A stretch of DNA of 64,000 bases from Brachionus manjavacas. Its lineage: Eukaryota; Rotifera; Eurotatoria; Ploima; Brachionidae. Under the pieces are notes generated by a model that worked only from the letters and a program-made list of their open reading frames with translations, ran no database searches and was not told the DNA's origin. Shown here piece by piece: positions 1 to 10,892 of this stretch. The stretch spans positions 1,178,001 to 1,242,000 of the forward strand of contig JAHQIY010000016.1 in NCBI GenBank assembly GCA_019054805.1, read 5' to 3'. Position 1 is the first letter of the stretch; each line of letters begins with the position of its first letter. The translations under genes were made by a program, and so were the position numbers.

Positions 1-654
1 CCACAAACAACTAGTACTCAATATAGCCTGGATTAGCGAAATTCATTAAAGCTTAACTAAGTCTCTAAGCGGCGGCGCCACTTTATCTCCAAACTGGAAA
101 TATTTATAAAACTGACTAAATTTTTCCAACTTGTCAAACTATTTCAACAAACATCAGACTTAAAACTTCAGCAGCAGCAAAGAAAAAAAGTGTTGTTTGA
201 TAAATACTAAAAGATAACAGTTTTGTGCTCTTTGGCCTAGCCGATTGCAACCATCTATAAATTGGACATTTACAATTTTAATTTTTGTCCACTAATACAT
301 TTTGCGAATGTGTCCACAAAGTGTCAATGCAAATTGGTGCCAATTACTATCGCCGAGCACAGCTTGCACACACATCATTTTTGCTCATTTAAAATAAGAA
401 ATGAACTTCATGCGCAGATAATCATTTGTCAATAGTAGATAATAAGACATGCAGTGGCGACTGAGCACTAAATCTGGACTTGTACACTTACGTAACCATT
501 TTATCTAGAGCTGCAATTTTTCAATTACTGATAAACGAATTCCACCAGCGATAGATTAGGGGACAAATTATCTTAATCTTCTTAAGCAATAAACTATTTA
601 AACAAAAATATTTTTTTCATATTTTTTTAATTTAATTTTAGATAATTAACAAAA
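1..654 (+). promoter_or_regulatory. Upstream region and probable 5' UTR intron of the zinc-finger gene
   Basis: No coding potential is visible. An acceptor-like site (a T-rich run ending in TTTTAG at about 641) lies 13 bases before the ATG at 655. The last stretch is therefore probably either a 5' UTR intron or a trans-splice outron. A TATAAATT-like stretch lies near 255 but nothing fixes a transcription start. Confidence 0.4.
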
Positions 655-2007
655 ATGAGTCTAAACGAGTTGATTTACCAAAATTTTGCCCAGATCAATT
701 CCCAGTACATGAAGCCGGACGAAGAGCACGAGTCCACCACCACCAATGAGACTTCTTCATCCAATTTGCAGTCAGATGTGTCCGTGGCCGAGTCGGACGC
801 CGAAGACAGACAAGAAAAGAACACCGTGAACAGCGAGGACGAGGAGGAAGCGCACAGACAAGAGCTTCCCGGAATAGGCCAACTCTACCAGCAAAACATG
901 GTCTCGTCCCAAATGATGCAGTTGATCCAGGCGCAGAAGAGTGACAAAATCGAAATAGAAAAAGAAAATGCGCCCATATGCAAATACTGCAACAAAATAT
1001 TTGCCAATGTGTCAAATTTGAACCATCACGTGAGCGCCATTCATCTGAATCAATCCAAATGGATTTGCAGCCAGTGTGGCAAGATATGCTCGAGCAAATC
1101 TAACCTAAAGGTGCACTTGAGAGTGCATTTGAGAGTGAAGCCGTACCATTGCCGCTGGTGTTCGTACAGTTGCATGCACCATAGCTCCATTAGGGACCAT
1201 TTGGCCAAAGTTCATCCGGACAAAAGCCACACTCCACTCCAGCCCGGCTATTTGTTCAACTCCCAGGCTGTGCCAGAGCCCGAGGTGTTCAACTCGATGG
1301 GATACAATGGCGGTGCGCCTTCAACCGACCTGACCAAACCAAAAAGAGTCAGCTCAGAGGTCGAGAGTGGTTTTCAGAGCCCGGAAAAAAATCGAACATC
1401 CAAGAAAATGCGAGTTGAAAAACAGTCGCCGGTGCGCTCCGGCCAACAGACCGTTTACCCGACCGCCCAAGCATCACCAGCTCAGAATTTTCAACCAAAT
1501 CAAATGTCCAGTTTTTACAGTGCTTACATGGCCAGAATGTTGCCGTTCATGTACAATCCATTACAGTATGCTGCTGCTTTGTCGAATAGTCAATCGACGG
1601 CCAGTTCTCAATTTTTGGGCATGCTCAACCAAGGCTTTCAAATGGGCCAAGGGCATCAATCACGACAAAATCACCAATCCCACACAAAAGATGGCGTCTT
1701 TTCTTCGCTGTTATCCGGCTCGTCTTCCTCGGACGAGCACCAGACCAACAGCAGTGGAAATTATAGCTACAGTGGATCAAGTAGAAGCTCGAGTATGTCA
1801 CCGTCGAACAAAGTCAACAGCCAGACAAGCACTGCGGCAGATCAGGAGAGTCAGGTGCGAATACTTTCGCCGCGATCGGAACCCTATGTCAAAACAAAAA
1901 AGACTCTCTCGATCGAACAAATGTTGAACACCAAGGCTGACAAAGAAACGCAAACGGAATCGTCTTGTCTGTCGTGTCCGTACTGTTCGGGCAGTCAATC
2001 AAATTGA
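655..2007 (+). CDS. C2H2 zinc-finger protein, three fingers, intronless
   Basis: A 450-residue probable DNA-binding transcription factor, likely nuclear. Three C2H2 fingers lie at about residues 109-130 (CKYC...H-x4-H), 138-158 (CSQC...H-x3-H) and 166-187 (CRWC...H). The first 100 residues are acidic and Ser/Glu-rich. The region after the fingers is low-complexity (Ser, Gln, Asn) with basic patches. The protein ends in a small Cys cluster, C-x2-C-x2-C (CLSCPYC), which is not a standard finger. The start ATG follows an acceptor-like TTTTAG by 13 bases. There is no intron, and the coding GC is clearly above that of its surroundings. I do not recognise the orthologue; the spacing of the fingers does not fit a family I can name. 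Confidence 0.85.
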   Translation: MSLNELIYQNFAQINSQYMKPDEEHESTTTNETSSSNLQSDVSVAESDAEDRQEKNTVNSEDEEEAHRQELPGIGQLYQQNMVSSQMMQLIQAQKSDKIEIEKENAPICKYCNKIFANVSNLNHHVSAIHLNQSKWICSQCGKICSSKSNLKVHLRVHLRVKPYHCRWCSYSCMHHSSIRDHLAKVHPDKSHTPLQPGYLFNSQAVPEPEVFNSMGYNGGAPSTDLTKPKRVSSEVESGFQSPEKNRTSKKMRVEKQSPVRSGQQTVYPTAQASPAQNFQPNQMSSFYSAYMARMLPFMYNPLQYAAALSNSQSTASSQFLGMLNQGFQMGQGHQSRQNHQSHTKDGVFSSLLSGSSSSDEHQTNSSGNYSYSGSSRSSSMSPSNKVNSQTSTAADQESQVRILSPRSEPYVKTKKTLSIEQMLNTKADKETQTESSCLSCPYCSGSQSN

Positions 2008-2960
2008 TCTGGCATCATTAATTATTCTAATTAATGAGTTGCGTTTTTTTAATTTCAATCAAGCTAACGAATGAGAGTTTTCCTTTTAGTTTTTTTTTCT
2101 CATATCTTTTTGTTTATTATTTAATTTTTCTTTTTTATAAAACATTATTGGACAAAAATGTAATTTTTAAGCATAATTTTTAGATTGAATATTTTTTTTT
2201 ATGTTTTTTTTTTATGTTTATTATTATTTTATTTTAAAAAATAAATTCTCAAAATTCAATTCTTGTTTCTTTGTGCATGTTTGTTCATTCTATCATCATT
2301 TGATCCTTCATTAATAGCTTATTTCTCTAAGGATCTTCTTAAGCAATGTTTGAACTGAACTCAAATTTTCAAAATAAAGAATTTGTTTATTCTATAAAAG
2401 TGACAGTTTCGCCGTGAGACTAATCATTACAGGTCAATTTTAATTTATCTTATTCAAATCGCGATTCTTAAATGGAGTTAACCCTCTACTAATCACCGAT
2501 GCGTCATGGATTGACAATGAGCTTAAATTTAATACTTAAAATTCTTCATGTCCTTTTGTGTCCTTTACTTAGTAAAAATAATATTTTTCACTTTTGTGTC
2601 CTTTTGTGCCTTTTATTTAGTGTTCATAATATTTTGTCCCGTGGTGTCTTTTAATTTTTGTACATTATTTTTTTAAAAAATCTGGCTTTGCATTATTATT
2701 GAGCAATATTTAGAATATTATTTAATATTTATAAATACTTTCTGTAAAATCTAAAAAATAAATTTTTGTTGTATTTCAAACTTTTCAAAGGATTTTCACA
2801 TTTAATACAGAAAAAATTTAAAATTTTAAAATATTTAAAAAATGTGATTAATTGAGTATTCGGATAGTTGAAAACTTAAAAAAACAAAAAAACAAAATAT
2901 TATGAATACTAAGTAAAGAACACAATAGAATATTTTGCTATAAAAATACACTCATTGTCA
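2008..2960. other. 3' UTR and AT-rich intergenic DNA
   Basis: An AATAAA signal at 2240-2245 lies about 230 bases after the zinc-finger stop codon and is the likely poly(A) signal. The rest is AT-rich. It includes near-repeats of a phrase like TTTTGTGTCCTTT at about 2550-2650. No gene is seen. Confidence 0.45.
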
Positions 2961-2968
2961 ATTTATTT

Positions 2969-3285
2969 TCCTTATTCACTCCTTGTGGAACATAGGGTCA
3001 TTACTTTTGATTTCCATTCAAGTCGATCTTTTGCCTTTACCCTTGCTTCTCCCCATGTCATTCCCATTTCGATGAGCTCTTTCGTAATTGTTGACCTCCA
3101 TGTTACCGCTGGTCGTCCTACCTTACGTCGCCCTTGAGGTGTCCTTTGAAGGGCTCTTTTTGGTATCCGTGTTTCTTCCATTCTAAGTACATGCCCGAGC
3201 CATCGCAGTCTTTTGTTCTTAGTGCATTGACTTAATGGCTCTGAATTTTTTCTTCTGTATAGGTCAGCTAAAACAATGTCTCAGG
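2969..3285 (-). pseudogene. LINE reverse transcriptase C-terminal fragment
   Basis: Minus-strand frames give the usual C-terminus of an endonuclease-reverse transcriptase polyprotein. Seen are RLRWLGHVLRM, then a GRRKVGRP-like stretch, then WGEARVKAKDR and a terminal CSTRS. Only the last 90-100 residues remain, upstream of which the frame is broken, so this is a 5'-truncated dead copy. The type is non-LTR (RTE/Craft-like by motif), not further resolved. Confidence 0.8.
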
Positions 3286-3329
3286 CCAATGTATCCCGAG
3301 AATCCTCCGCAGGCTTCCCGTGTCGAGCT

Positions 3330-3510
3330 GATGGTGTAATGGTTCGATCAGTCGCTTTAAAAAAGTGAAGCAAGCAAAAGGTCGATGGCTCGAACCCTCC
3401 TGGAGGAATTCGAAGTTGAAAGTTAAAAAATGGAAAGTTTGGGGTTGAAAAGTATCATCTACACCAAAGGCTCTTCTGCAAGCGCGTAGGGCTAACTACC
3501 TGACCGCCTA
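3330..3510 (+). repeat. Candidate tRNA-derived SINE-like sequence
   Basis: ATGGTGTAATGGTT matches the pol III A box seen in the window's own tRNA-Gln genes. About 50 bases later GGCTCGAACCC resembles a B box. No full cloverleaf can be folded by eye, and the unit is followed by unrelated sequence and an A-rich stretch near 3505. A tRNA pseudogene or chance match is possible; no second copy is in the window. Confidence 0.35.
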
Positions 3511-3961
3511 AAAAAGCAAGTTACAAAGAAATCAAGAAATCAGAAAGAAGTATTCATTGTCAATAGCCCGCCAAAAATATCTAGCACTGATATGTTGGTT
3601 TTTTATACAAACTTTTTTGTCAATCTACTTTTTATGAAACATTTGAAAAGTATCAGTGCAAATTAAATCTCCAAAATCAATCTAATCAGAGAAATTTAAA
3701 GATTAAAGGGGGATTTTTAGTTAAATCAATACAATTTTAGATATGTCACTCATTAAGATCATTATTTGACTAATGTTTTATATAGTAAAATACTCAAAAG
3801 ATAAAATCGGATCTTGTGAATCATCAAATGCATCATTTTTCAAAATTTATCATCACCAAAAAAATTATTAGTTAATAGCTCATGATATTCAGGGCTATCT
3901 GTTTCAAAGGAACTACAGATGTAACTTAAAAAACAAACCCCATTTGATTAAATCCCAAATA
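3511..3961. other. AT-rich spacer without a gene
   Basis: No open frame, tRNA or clear repeat was found here; it leads up to the palindromic element at 3964. Confidence 0.4.
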
Positions 3962-3963
3962 TA

Positions 3964-4302
3964 CTCGGTTCGGTAGGTTGGCATTGTGAATTTTGGAACA
4001 AAGAAAATAAACAAAAATTTCAAAATGAAATAACTCTTTTGCTTTGAGCCTATAAATTATTCTGCAAAATTTATCAGCTGGCACAAACTCTGTACCACCC
4101 AAATTAAGTTTCTGAAAAACTCTGCAATCATCAAATCATTAAAATTAAATTGCAGAGATTAAATTTGGTGGGCAAAAAGTTTTTATCAGCTTATTCATTT
4201 TGAAGATCAATTTTCAGACTCAAAGTAAAAGAGTTATTTCATTTTGAAATTTTTGTTTATGTACTTTGTTCCAAAATTCACAATGCCAACCTATCGAACT
4301 CA
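3964..4302. mobile_element. Palindromic (foldback) MITE with arms of about 150 bp
   Basis: The left half, from CGGTTCGGTAGGTTGGC onward, reappears as its reverse complement in the right half, ending GCCAACCTATCGAAC. The first 70 or so bases of each arm are nearly identical; the inner parts are more diverged. Both ends are flanked by TA (3962-3963 and 4303-4304), which fits a Tc1/mariner-type TA duplication but is weak evidence in AT-rich DNA. No ORF is inside. Confidence 0.7.
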
Positions 4303-4304
4303 TA

Positions 4305-4720
4305 GCAGGATAATTTTCAAAATGTATACATAATTTAAAAATTTATTTTCTTTTCTAATTTTTTGAATGCTTTTTTTATTCTAAAAATTTAAAACTAACT
4401 TATCTTTTTGTAATCATTAGGACTGAAGGCGCCGCCATTCAAAACTGCTCTGGAAATTTCTTTCTTTTCCTAAATTATTTTTAGAATAAAAAAATGTTTA
4501 CCAGACCAGATTATTTTTCCTCCAAAAACAATAAAACCGAAGGTTTGATCGCGTAATGAAACAAATTTTTACTAAATATTATAAACCTTAATCTAAAGCT
4601 TTCTTTTCGGACCTGTTAGGATCAGATGGGTTATGGCTATAACAAAAAATAATAAATAATTAATAAGTAGTAACTTTCTTATTTAATTAGAAAAAAAAAA
4701 TAAGAGATTTTTTCTATTAT
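4305..4720. other. AT-rich spacer
   Basis: No gene seen. A short GC-rich GGCGCCGCCATT motif occurs near 4430. Confidence 0.35.
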
Positions 4721-4724
4721 GCAT

Positions 4725-4990
4725 TGGTGCAGCACCCAGAATTAAGAAAATCAAATATTAGAAAAATCGATTTTTTTAATTTTTTGTTTTAAACTCAAGT
4801 CTTGATGACGCATTAAATTAAGAATTTCAGAGTTTGATGCGGCCCTAAACCCGTGTAAATTCTATAAGACCATGCTTTCTTAATCAAAATTGTTCTAGCA
4901 TGGGCGAGATTTACTTTGGTGCATGGTTCAAAAGCTTGTCTTAATTTGTGGGGCAGCATAATCGAACTCGGGAATACAGTAATTATTATT
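4725..4990. repeat. Half-copy of the inverted-repeat element also present at 30.1-30.6 kb
   Basis: The sequence from GGTGCAGCACCC through GCATTAAATTAAGAATTTC, GATGCGG, AAGACCATGC and GGTGCATGG to TCGAACTCGGGAATAC matches the right arm and, reverse-complemented, the left arm of the element at 30115-30635. It lacks the opposite arm and is not interrupted by the small MITE found in the other copy. Confidence 0.65.
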
Positions 4991-5910
4991 ATCTGGTTTT
5001 CGAAAATGAATACCAGCGGGAATATGAACTGCTAAAAATCAAAAAAAATTGTTATTAATTTGCTTTATCTAAAATTATAATTTTTGTTTTAAAATTTTAT
5101 TTGTCAACAAATTTCGTAGAATAAACCAATAAAAAAGTCAAAAAATATTAATATAACTCCAAAAATTAAACAAAAGAATTATTGAACTTTATTAGTTTTT
5201 ATAAAGTAACGCTAAAAATTAGCATATTAAATACACCTTTTATTCGGCACTATCAAAACATTTTGACAAAATTGTGGAGAACTTTAAAGAATGTGATCAT
5301 TAATGTTTACTAACTCCTGATCATAAATATTTTCCCTTTAGATTAAAAACAAGATTTGGGAAAAAAAACTTAAAAAAAGAAAAATGTTCCATTTTTATTT
5401 AGAAAATATCTTTCTTGAGACGCATTGTTTTACATGATATGAAACTTTAAAGTAATCTTAAATTATTGTAAACAAAACTGGAAAGCGAGAAAAAATACAA
5501 TATTTTTTAAGGGTTTATAAATCATATCTTTTTGTTTATAATTCAACTGGTAGATAGATTAAATAATAAAACTGGAGAAAAAATTACACTCTTTTTTTTA
5601 TTTATCTTCCTTTTAGATATCATTATTCTTTAAAAATAAAAAAATTATAATTTTGTCAAATTGAACTGAAAAAAAGTTTCGTTTCAAATTGTATAACTAT
5701 ATTTTAAATATATAAATAAAAAACTTATCTAAATTGAGCTTAAAAAATAAAAGTTGTTCTCGTTTATTTTAAAAATAAAGGCTTTGCATTTTTAGAATTT
5801 ATCCATAAAATATTATGATGGAAAGATATTCACAATTGATGGTCATTTAAATAAGTAAATCATAAATTAATTAATTTTTCAGTATTTTTCTATGTCATTT
5901 TTATCTAAAA
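4991..5910. other. AT-rich spacer
   Basis: Very AT-rich; no coding potential or repeat pair recognised. Confidence 0.4.
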
Positions 5911-5913
5911 TGT

Positions 5914-6160
5914 AGTAGTAGTAATAAAAAATACTGCGACCCAAAAAGGGTTAAGCTTTTACAAGCTATAGCAGTAAATATAATTTTTTTTAAGCCATAT
6001 ATTCAGTTTAGTTTCAAAAATATTTTTTGTTTTAGAACTAGCTATTTCTTCAGAAATGCTATTCCAAATTTTTACCACGAGATTTTTCAGAAAATGAAAA
6101 CGATGCATACAATTTTTGACATCTTCTCTTACCATGCATTTTGTGTGTTTCCTCAAATTG
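5914..6160 (-). pseudogene. LINE 3' end with (TAC)n tail
   Basis: The minus strand encodes a 65-residue tail of a LINE reverse transcriptase (VVKIWNSISEEI, then a NIFETKL-type ending), which resembles the usual WN.LP..VV...S...FK..LD end of CR1/jockey-like polyproteins. It is followed on the same strand by GGGTCGCAGTA and a (TAC)n run at about 5914-5926, the probable 3' tail. It is heavily 5'-truncated. Confidence 0.65.
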
Positions 6161-7580
6161 TATACTTTGTACTTAAGGGCATCAGTTATTTCGGCTAAAA
6201 TTTATTTTTGAACAAGATGAAGCATAAGTCCACATATCTTTTTTAAGGTGAATTATAAAGCCCAAGACAAAGACCAGAAGCTACCATAAATATTCGAAAT
6301 ACAAATGAAGATGATTTTTTAGTTCAATAAAAATTCAGCAGATGGGTTCCATCTTATTAATTAAAAAAAAATTGTAATTAGTAACTTTTCTTTACTTCTT
6401 TCAAAAAGAATCTCAAAGAAATATATGAAGTCATATCAGGATCATTGAAGTCAAGTGTTAGATAAATATAGCTCTAAAATTCATTTCAAACCTAATAAAT
6501 ATGTACATTGTGAAAAAAAAACTGCAAAAATTAGAAAAAAAAATTTTAATTTGAAAAAAAAGTTCTTTCATTTTTGCTCTGCTTTAAGTTTTTTTTTTAG
6601 ATTCAAAATCGCGTAAATAAAGTGCTAAAGTAGTCTATGTTAGAACAAAAGAGAAATTGAAATTGTGCTTGAATAAATGAAAAAGTTAACTTCACCAAAA
6701 GGAAAAAAAGCGCGTTAAAAATGGCTATCAATTGAACTGAAAAAGAATTAATAAAAAGCTTAGGAAATAAATTTATTTTAAATAAAATAATTTTTAATGA
6801 ATTAATTAAAATGTTTATTAAATTTTTCAACTAAAAAGTGCTAAGATAATAGAGGTAATTATAACTAATAGAACTAATAGAACAAAAAGAACTTTTAAAA
6901 AGATATAAATTTTAGTTAAACAATAAAGAATGAAGTAATATTTGTTTGCTAAAATATAAACCAATATAGTACATTTTAATTCCATTTTTTTTAAAATCAA
7001 CTCAAGAAATATCTTCCGGTCTTTACAATTTTAAAAACCGAACATTTAAACAAGTTGATTACCATAATAGCAAAAACATCAAAATCAACTCAAATTAGAC
7101 TTGATAAAAAAGAGATAGAACTAGACCTTTCAACTAATCTTAATACTTTAATATTTTTATGTGTCTCAAGTGTTCTGAGTAAATATTAGATTATTTAGTG
7201 GAATGTTTTTCTAAAAATCTCAACTCCTAAAAAGTGATCAAAATAAATACATTATTTTTTTTCTGTCTGAAATTCATTATTTATTTTTTCTAAACAATTA
7301 ACTTTTTTGGTAAAAATTATTCAATTTTAGGTATTATAGTATTTATTCATGTTTTTCAAAATTAAGTTAAATCTATCAAAGAGCTTTGGGGCCTTTTGAG
7401 TGAGTTAATTGTAAAAGTTAGATTACATGGATTTGTTTTCATTTATTTTATGATTAATCAAATTTCTTAACTAATAAAGAAACAAGATGACGCCTAAGCT
7501 TTTAAATTTTTTAGAAATTTTTGTTTTTACATCAATTTACGTAAAATGTTAAAAATTTACCTAATTTTACGTAAATTGAA
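6161..7580. other. AT-rich spacer
   Basis: No gene seen; the short frames are low-complexity Leu/Phe/Lys/Asn products of base composition. Confidence 0.4.
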
Positions 7581-8192
7581 GTAAACAGAACATGTGCTTT
7601 AGCTTCAGTTAATACAACAATAAATTTGAAATAGAGTGGTGCCAAGACTTGGGTTTTACCAAAAGTTTTTTTTTTTTTTTAAGTTATTTTCCAGCATCTA
7701 ACATTACTTAGATCCTCCATAAGACTGCCTTTTGTGGAACTTGTGTGCTATCTCATTTAAAAATTGAAAGCCTTGTGATAGATATTTTTTACTAAAATTA
7801 AAGAAACGGTCATCTTAAAGTGGTCTGAGCCTTTAAAAAAAATCTATTTAAATCAATACCATCTATGGTACTTATTTAAGCTTTGCAAAGCTGTTTTGGT
7901 TTTAGTCAATGAATATAAAATCTAAAGTTGTTCTTAAAGCCTAAAATTGGTTTTTTTCGAACTAATTCCAGCCTCAAAATCTTGTTTCTTAATCTGTGAA
8001 TTTATCAATATTGATTAAAAAATCATGAAATCATTTTATAAAGAAATTTTTCTGGGCCATTTATAATTTTAAATACAGTGTCTGGACTTAAGGTAAATAG
8101 TCAAATAATAAATAAAACAATTAAATTTTGTTTAAAGTTTATTAGAAGGAATCCTAAGTTGGTGGTTTACAGAGATGCCCCACTTTTTTTTG

Positions 8193-9933
8193 AGAGAGGT
8201 AGAACGAAACATATAAAAAGATAAAAAAACATATATAAAGAAAAAAAAACATAAAGCAAAATTATAATTTTATTTCAGGGAAAAAAACATATAATCAGTT
8301 GAATAAAAAAGATAAAACACATAAACCAAAATCAAAAATTTTATAAAAGAAAAATAGATATATCCAATTGAATAAAAAGGATAAAACACATAAGCCTAAA
8401 CCAAAAATTTTTTAATTCTTAAATTTAATTTAAGAGAAAAACACATAAAATCAATTGAAAAAAAAGATAAACAGCATTAATTTAATTTTAATTTCTACAT
8501 TAATCATATTGTAAACAAGGACCAGCTTTTCGCTTCCGACCTGCTTTAGGTCTATTTTGAAAATATTTTGTAGTTAATAAGCCGGGATAATTATTTTTTA
8601 TTTGAAAAAACAAGAGATTAGATGTACACACATTCCTTTGTCCATAAAATATGAACACGAACAATAGCAGCAATCAACGCAAAAGCATTCATCGCTTACA
8701 GCAACTTGATAACGATTGTCAAAAATAAAAATAATATTACCATTATCATCAAAATCTGTCCCTGATTCAGTGATTTTATTGATGCAGTCATTTGTAATTG
8801 CTATTTTTTTAATACTCAAAGGAATCGAGATATATTCTGGAAAAGCCGAGAATGATCTTGAATGGATCAAAATTTGCGTTTCAAAAATTTCGCATACCGG
8901 TAATAGGTTTAATTTAATACGATCTGTAAAAAAATTTTTTATGATATTGTTATAACTCTCGATAGGACTATTCGTCATAGCATATCCTCCTGGCGTATTA
9001 AAAATTTGCCAATTATTGAATGGAGAATAAATCCATTGTTTACTAAAATAATTTATAAACTGTTTGAGATTATTCTTCCCTTTGTAACCATTCCAACTTT
9101 TTAATGTTGATTCAATCAGTATCCTTCTAGGCTATTAACATCACCAATTTTTAAACGTCTATATTTCATTTAAGATTGGATTTGTGTTAAGTTTGGCACT
9201 GGTTTATTTTTGTTATCTAAGACTATTTTTTGCCATAAACGGAATGGTTTTTTGATTCCTTGCAATAAATAATTTTCTAGATCTACTTTGAAACAGTTCT
9301 TGATTCCTCTAACTAACAACTGTTGTTCATTTTCTGGCCGCTTAGAATCATGAATATTTAATCCATAAAGTTTAACCAAGTTTGTAACCATACATATTTT
9401 GATCAGCAACCGCATTTCACATATATTTACACATTTGCATTTCATATATCGTACTTTCATTAGGTGAGCACTATTACTTTGGCACAGAGTACAATTATTT
9501 TGATTTGTATGATCGGAGGCTGCGTCATATGAAGATGAAATAAATGTTTTAAGGTCTATTTGGTTGCTAAATTTTTGAACCAAGACCCAGTCTAATTTTC
9601 GCCTCATTTTAATTAATTCAATTTTTTTTAATTATTTTTTTATAATTTTATGTTTTTTATCTTTTTGAATTTTATAATTTTATGTTTTTTCTCTTTTTGA
9701 ATTTTATAATTTTATGTTTTTTCTCTTTTTGAATTTTATAATTTATGTTTTTTTTCTCTCATTATATAAGCTAAATTTGTTAAATTAGTTATATGTTTTT
9801 TCTCTTTTTGATTTTTATAATTTATGTTTTTTTTCTCTCATTAAATAAGCTACATTTGTTAAATTAGTTATATGTTTTTTCCTCTTTTTTAATGTTTTTT
9901 TCTCTTTTTTTATGTTTTTTTCTACCTCACCCC
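8193..9933 (-). mobile_element. MULE-type transposon nested in the larger element
   Basis: A second inverted structure lies inside the 260 bp TIR element. Its ends share GAGGTAGAA (left about 8193, right reverse complement from 9933). Each is followed by arrays of ACATA-rich repeats, at 8200-8520 and, inverted, at 9605-9920. It is bounded by T9 at 8184-8192 and T8 at 9934-9941, which could be the 8-9 bp target duplication usual for MULEs, although T runs are common here. The transposase remnant lies at 8598-9607. Confidence 0.6.
8598..9607 (-). pseudogene. Internally deleted MULE transposase with SWIM zinc finger
   Basis: Reading down the minus strand, 9607-9170 gives an N-terminal region of 145 residues with Cys pairs (CTLC, CKC). 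A frame break near 9125 follows. A second frame (about 9125-8598) then contains a YFSKQWI-like stretch, NWQIFNTPGGYA, NSPIESYNN and a SWIM-type motif CSC-x8-CVH. This is the C-terminal half of MULE transposases. The central DDE catalytic core that should lie between is missing, so the copy cannot make active transposase. Total coding length is about 335 codons, roughly half that of intact proteins of this kind. Confidence 0.75.
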
Positions 9934-10892
9934 TTTTTTTTGATCTTTACATTTCAAGATTAAAAAATCATAATTTATCTGATTGTATGTAAAATTATGT
10001 AAACTAACTGTTACAGTTAAAGCTCTGGTAACCGTAACCAGAGCTTCCTCTGGTCAACTCAGATCAACTTTAATTTTTTAATAATAATAATAATAGTAAT
10101 AATAATAACAATAATTTATTCAGTAAACACCGCGAGGGTGATGTAAAAAAATAAAATAATAAAATAAAAAAGTAAATTAAAGTAAATTTTTGTCTTTCTA
10201 AATAATTTTAGAGAATAAATTAAAATTTTTTCATATTTTTGTTAGTCACATGATTTAAAAGATTTAAAAAAACTACTAGAATAATTTTCAAATTAGTTTA
10301 TTTTTAATTTGTTTTTAGTTTTGGTAAGATTTAAAAAAAAGCAAAAAAAAATAATCTTTTAATAGTTCCTTGAAATTAAAGTTGATCAAATAATCTTTAA
10401 AAGATTTAGAAGCAAACCGAACCATTAGAACCACTTAAATTTATGGTTTTATGTCGAAGCAAAGAGTGGATAAAGAATTTAAATTAAAATATTAAATTAA
10501 TCTTAATTAAAAATTTTAGCAGTTTTATTTAGAAAATTTTTTTTTAAAGGCTCAGACCACTTTAAGGTGACCGTTTCTTTAATTTTAGTAAAAAATATCT
10601 ATCACAAGGCTTTCAATTTTTAAAATGAGATAGCACACAAATTCCACAAAAGGCAGTCTTATGGAGGATCTAAGTAATGTTAGATGCTGGAAAATAACTT
10701 AAAAAAAAAAAAAAACTTTTGGTAAAACCCAAGTCTTGGCACCACTCTATTTCAAATTTATTGTTGTATTAACTGAAGCTAAAGCACATGTTCTGTTTAC
10801 AAGGTTAAATTTTATTGATAATAAATTAAATTTTGCTACTAATTTATTGATGTTTTTAAAAAAATAATAAAAAAAAAAATTTTAAATAATTT

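Larger units (their letters stand above)
7581..10800. mobile_element. 3.2 kb DNA transposon with 260 bp terminal inverted repeats
   Basis: The terminal inverted repeats are 7581-7840 and 10541-10800. The left begins GTAAACAGAACATG and the right ends CATGTTCTGTTTAC. They are almost identical across 260 bp, including a long T or A run and the phrase TTAAAGTGGTCTGAGCC at the inner end. The flanks (AA on each side) show no convincing 8-11 bp duplication. The interior carries no transposase of its own that I can see; it holds the MULE described separately. It also holds an (AAT)n-tailed LINE-like 3' end near 10081-10140 and a 10 bp palindrome near 10019-10045. It is likely non-autonomous, or an autonomous element that has lost its gene. 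Confidence 0.8.

Noticed and set aside
1367-1927. 186-codon alternative frame inside the zinc-finger gene
   Set aside because: Overlaps the zinc-finger frame and lacks any domain; an out-of-frame shadow.
6603-6830. 75-codon minus frame of mostly Leu, Ile, Phe, Asn
   Set aside because: Looks membrane-like only because of T-rich codons; no start context or family.
8200-8520. Regular short repeats that could suggest a CRISPR array
   Set aside because: The units are variable-length ACATA/A-rich subterminal transposon repeats with no constant repeat-spacer pattern, and the DNA is animal.
7572-10809. 9 bp target duplication for the 260 bp-TIR element
   Set aside because: Flanks TAAATTGAA and AAGGTTAAA do not match; only AA is shared, so no duplication is claimed.
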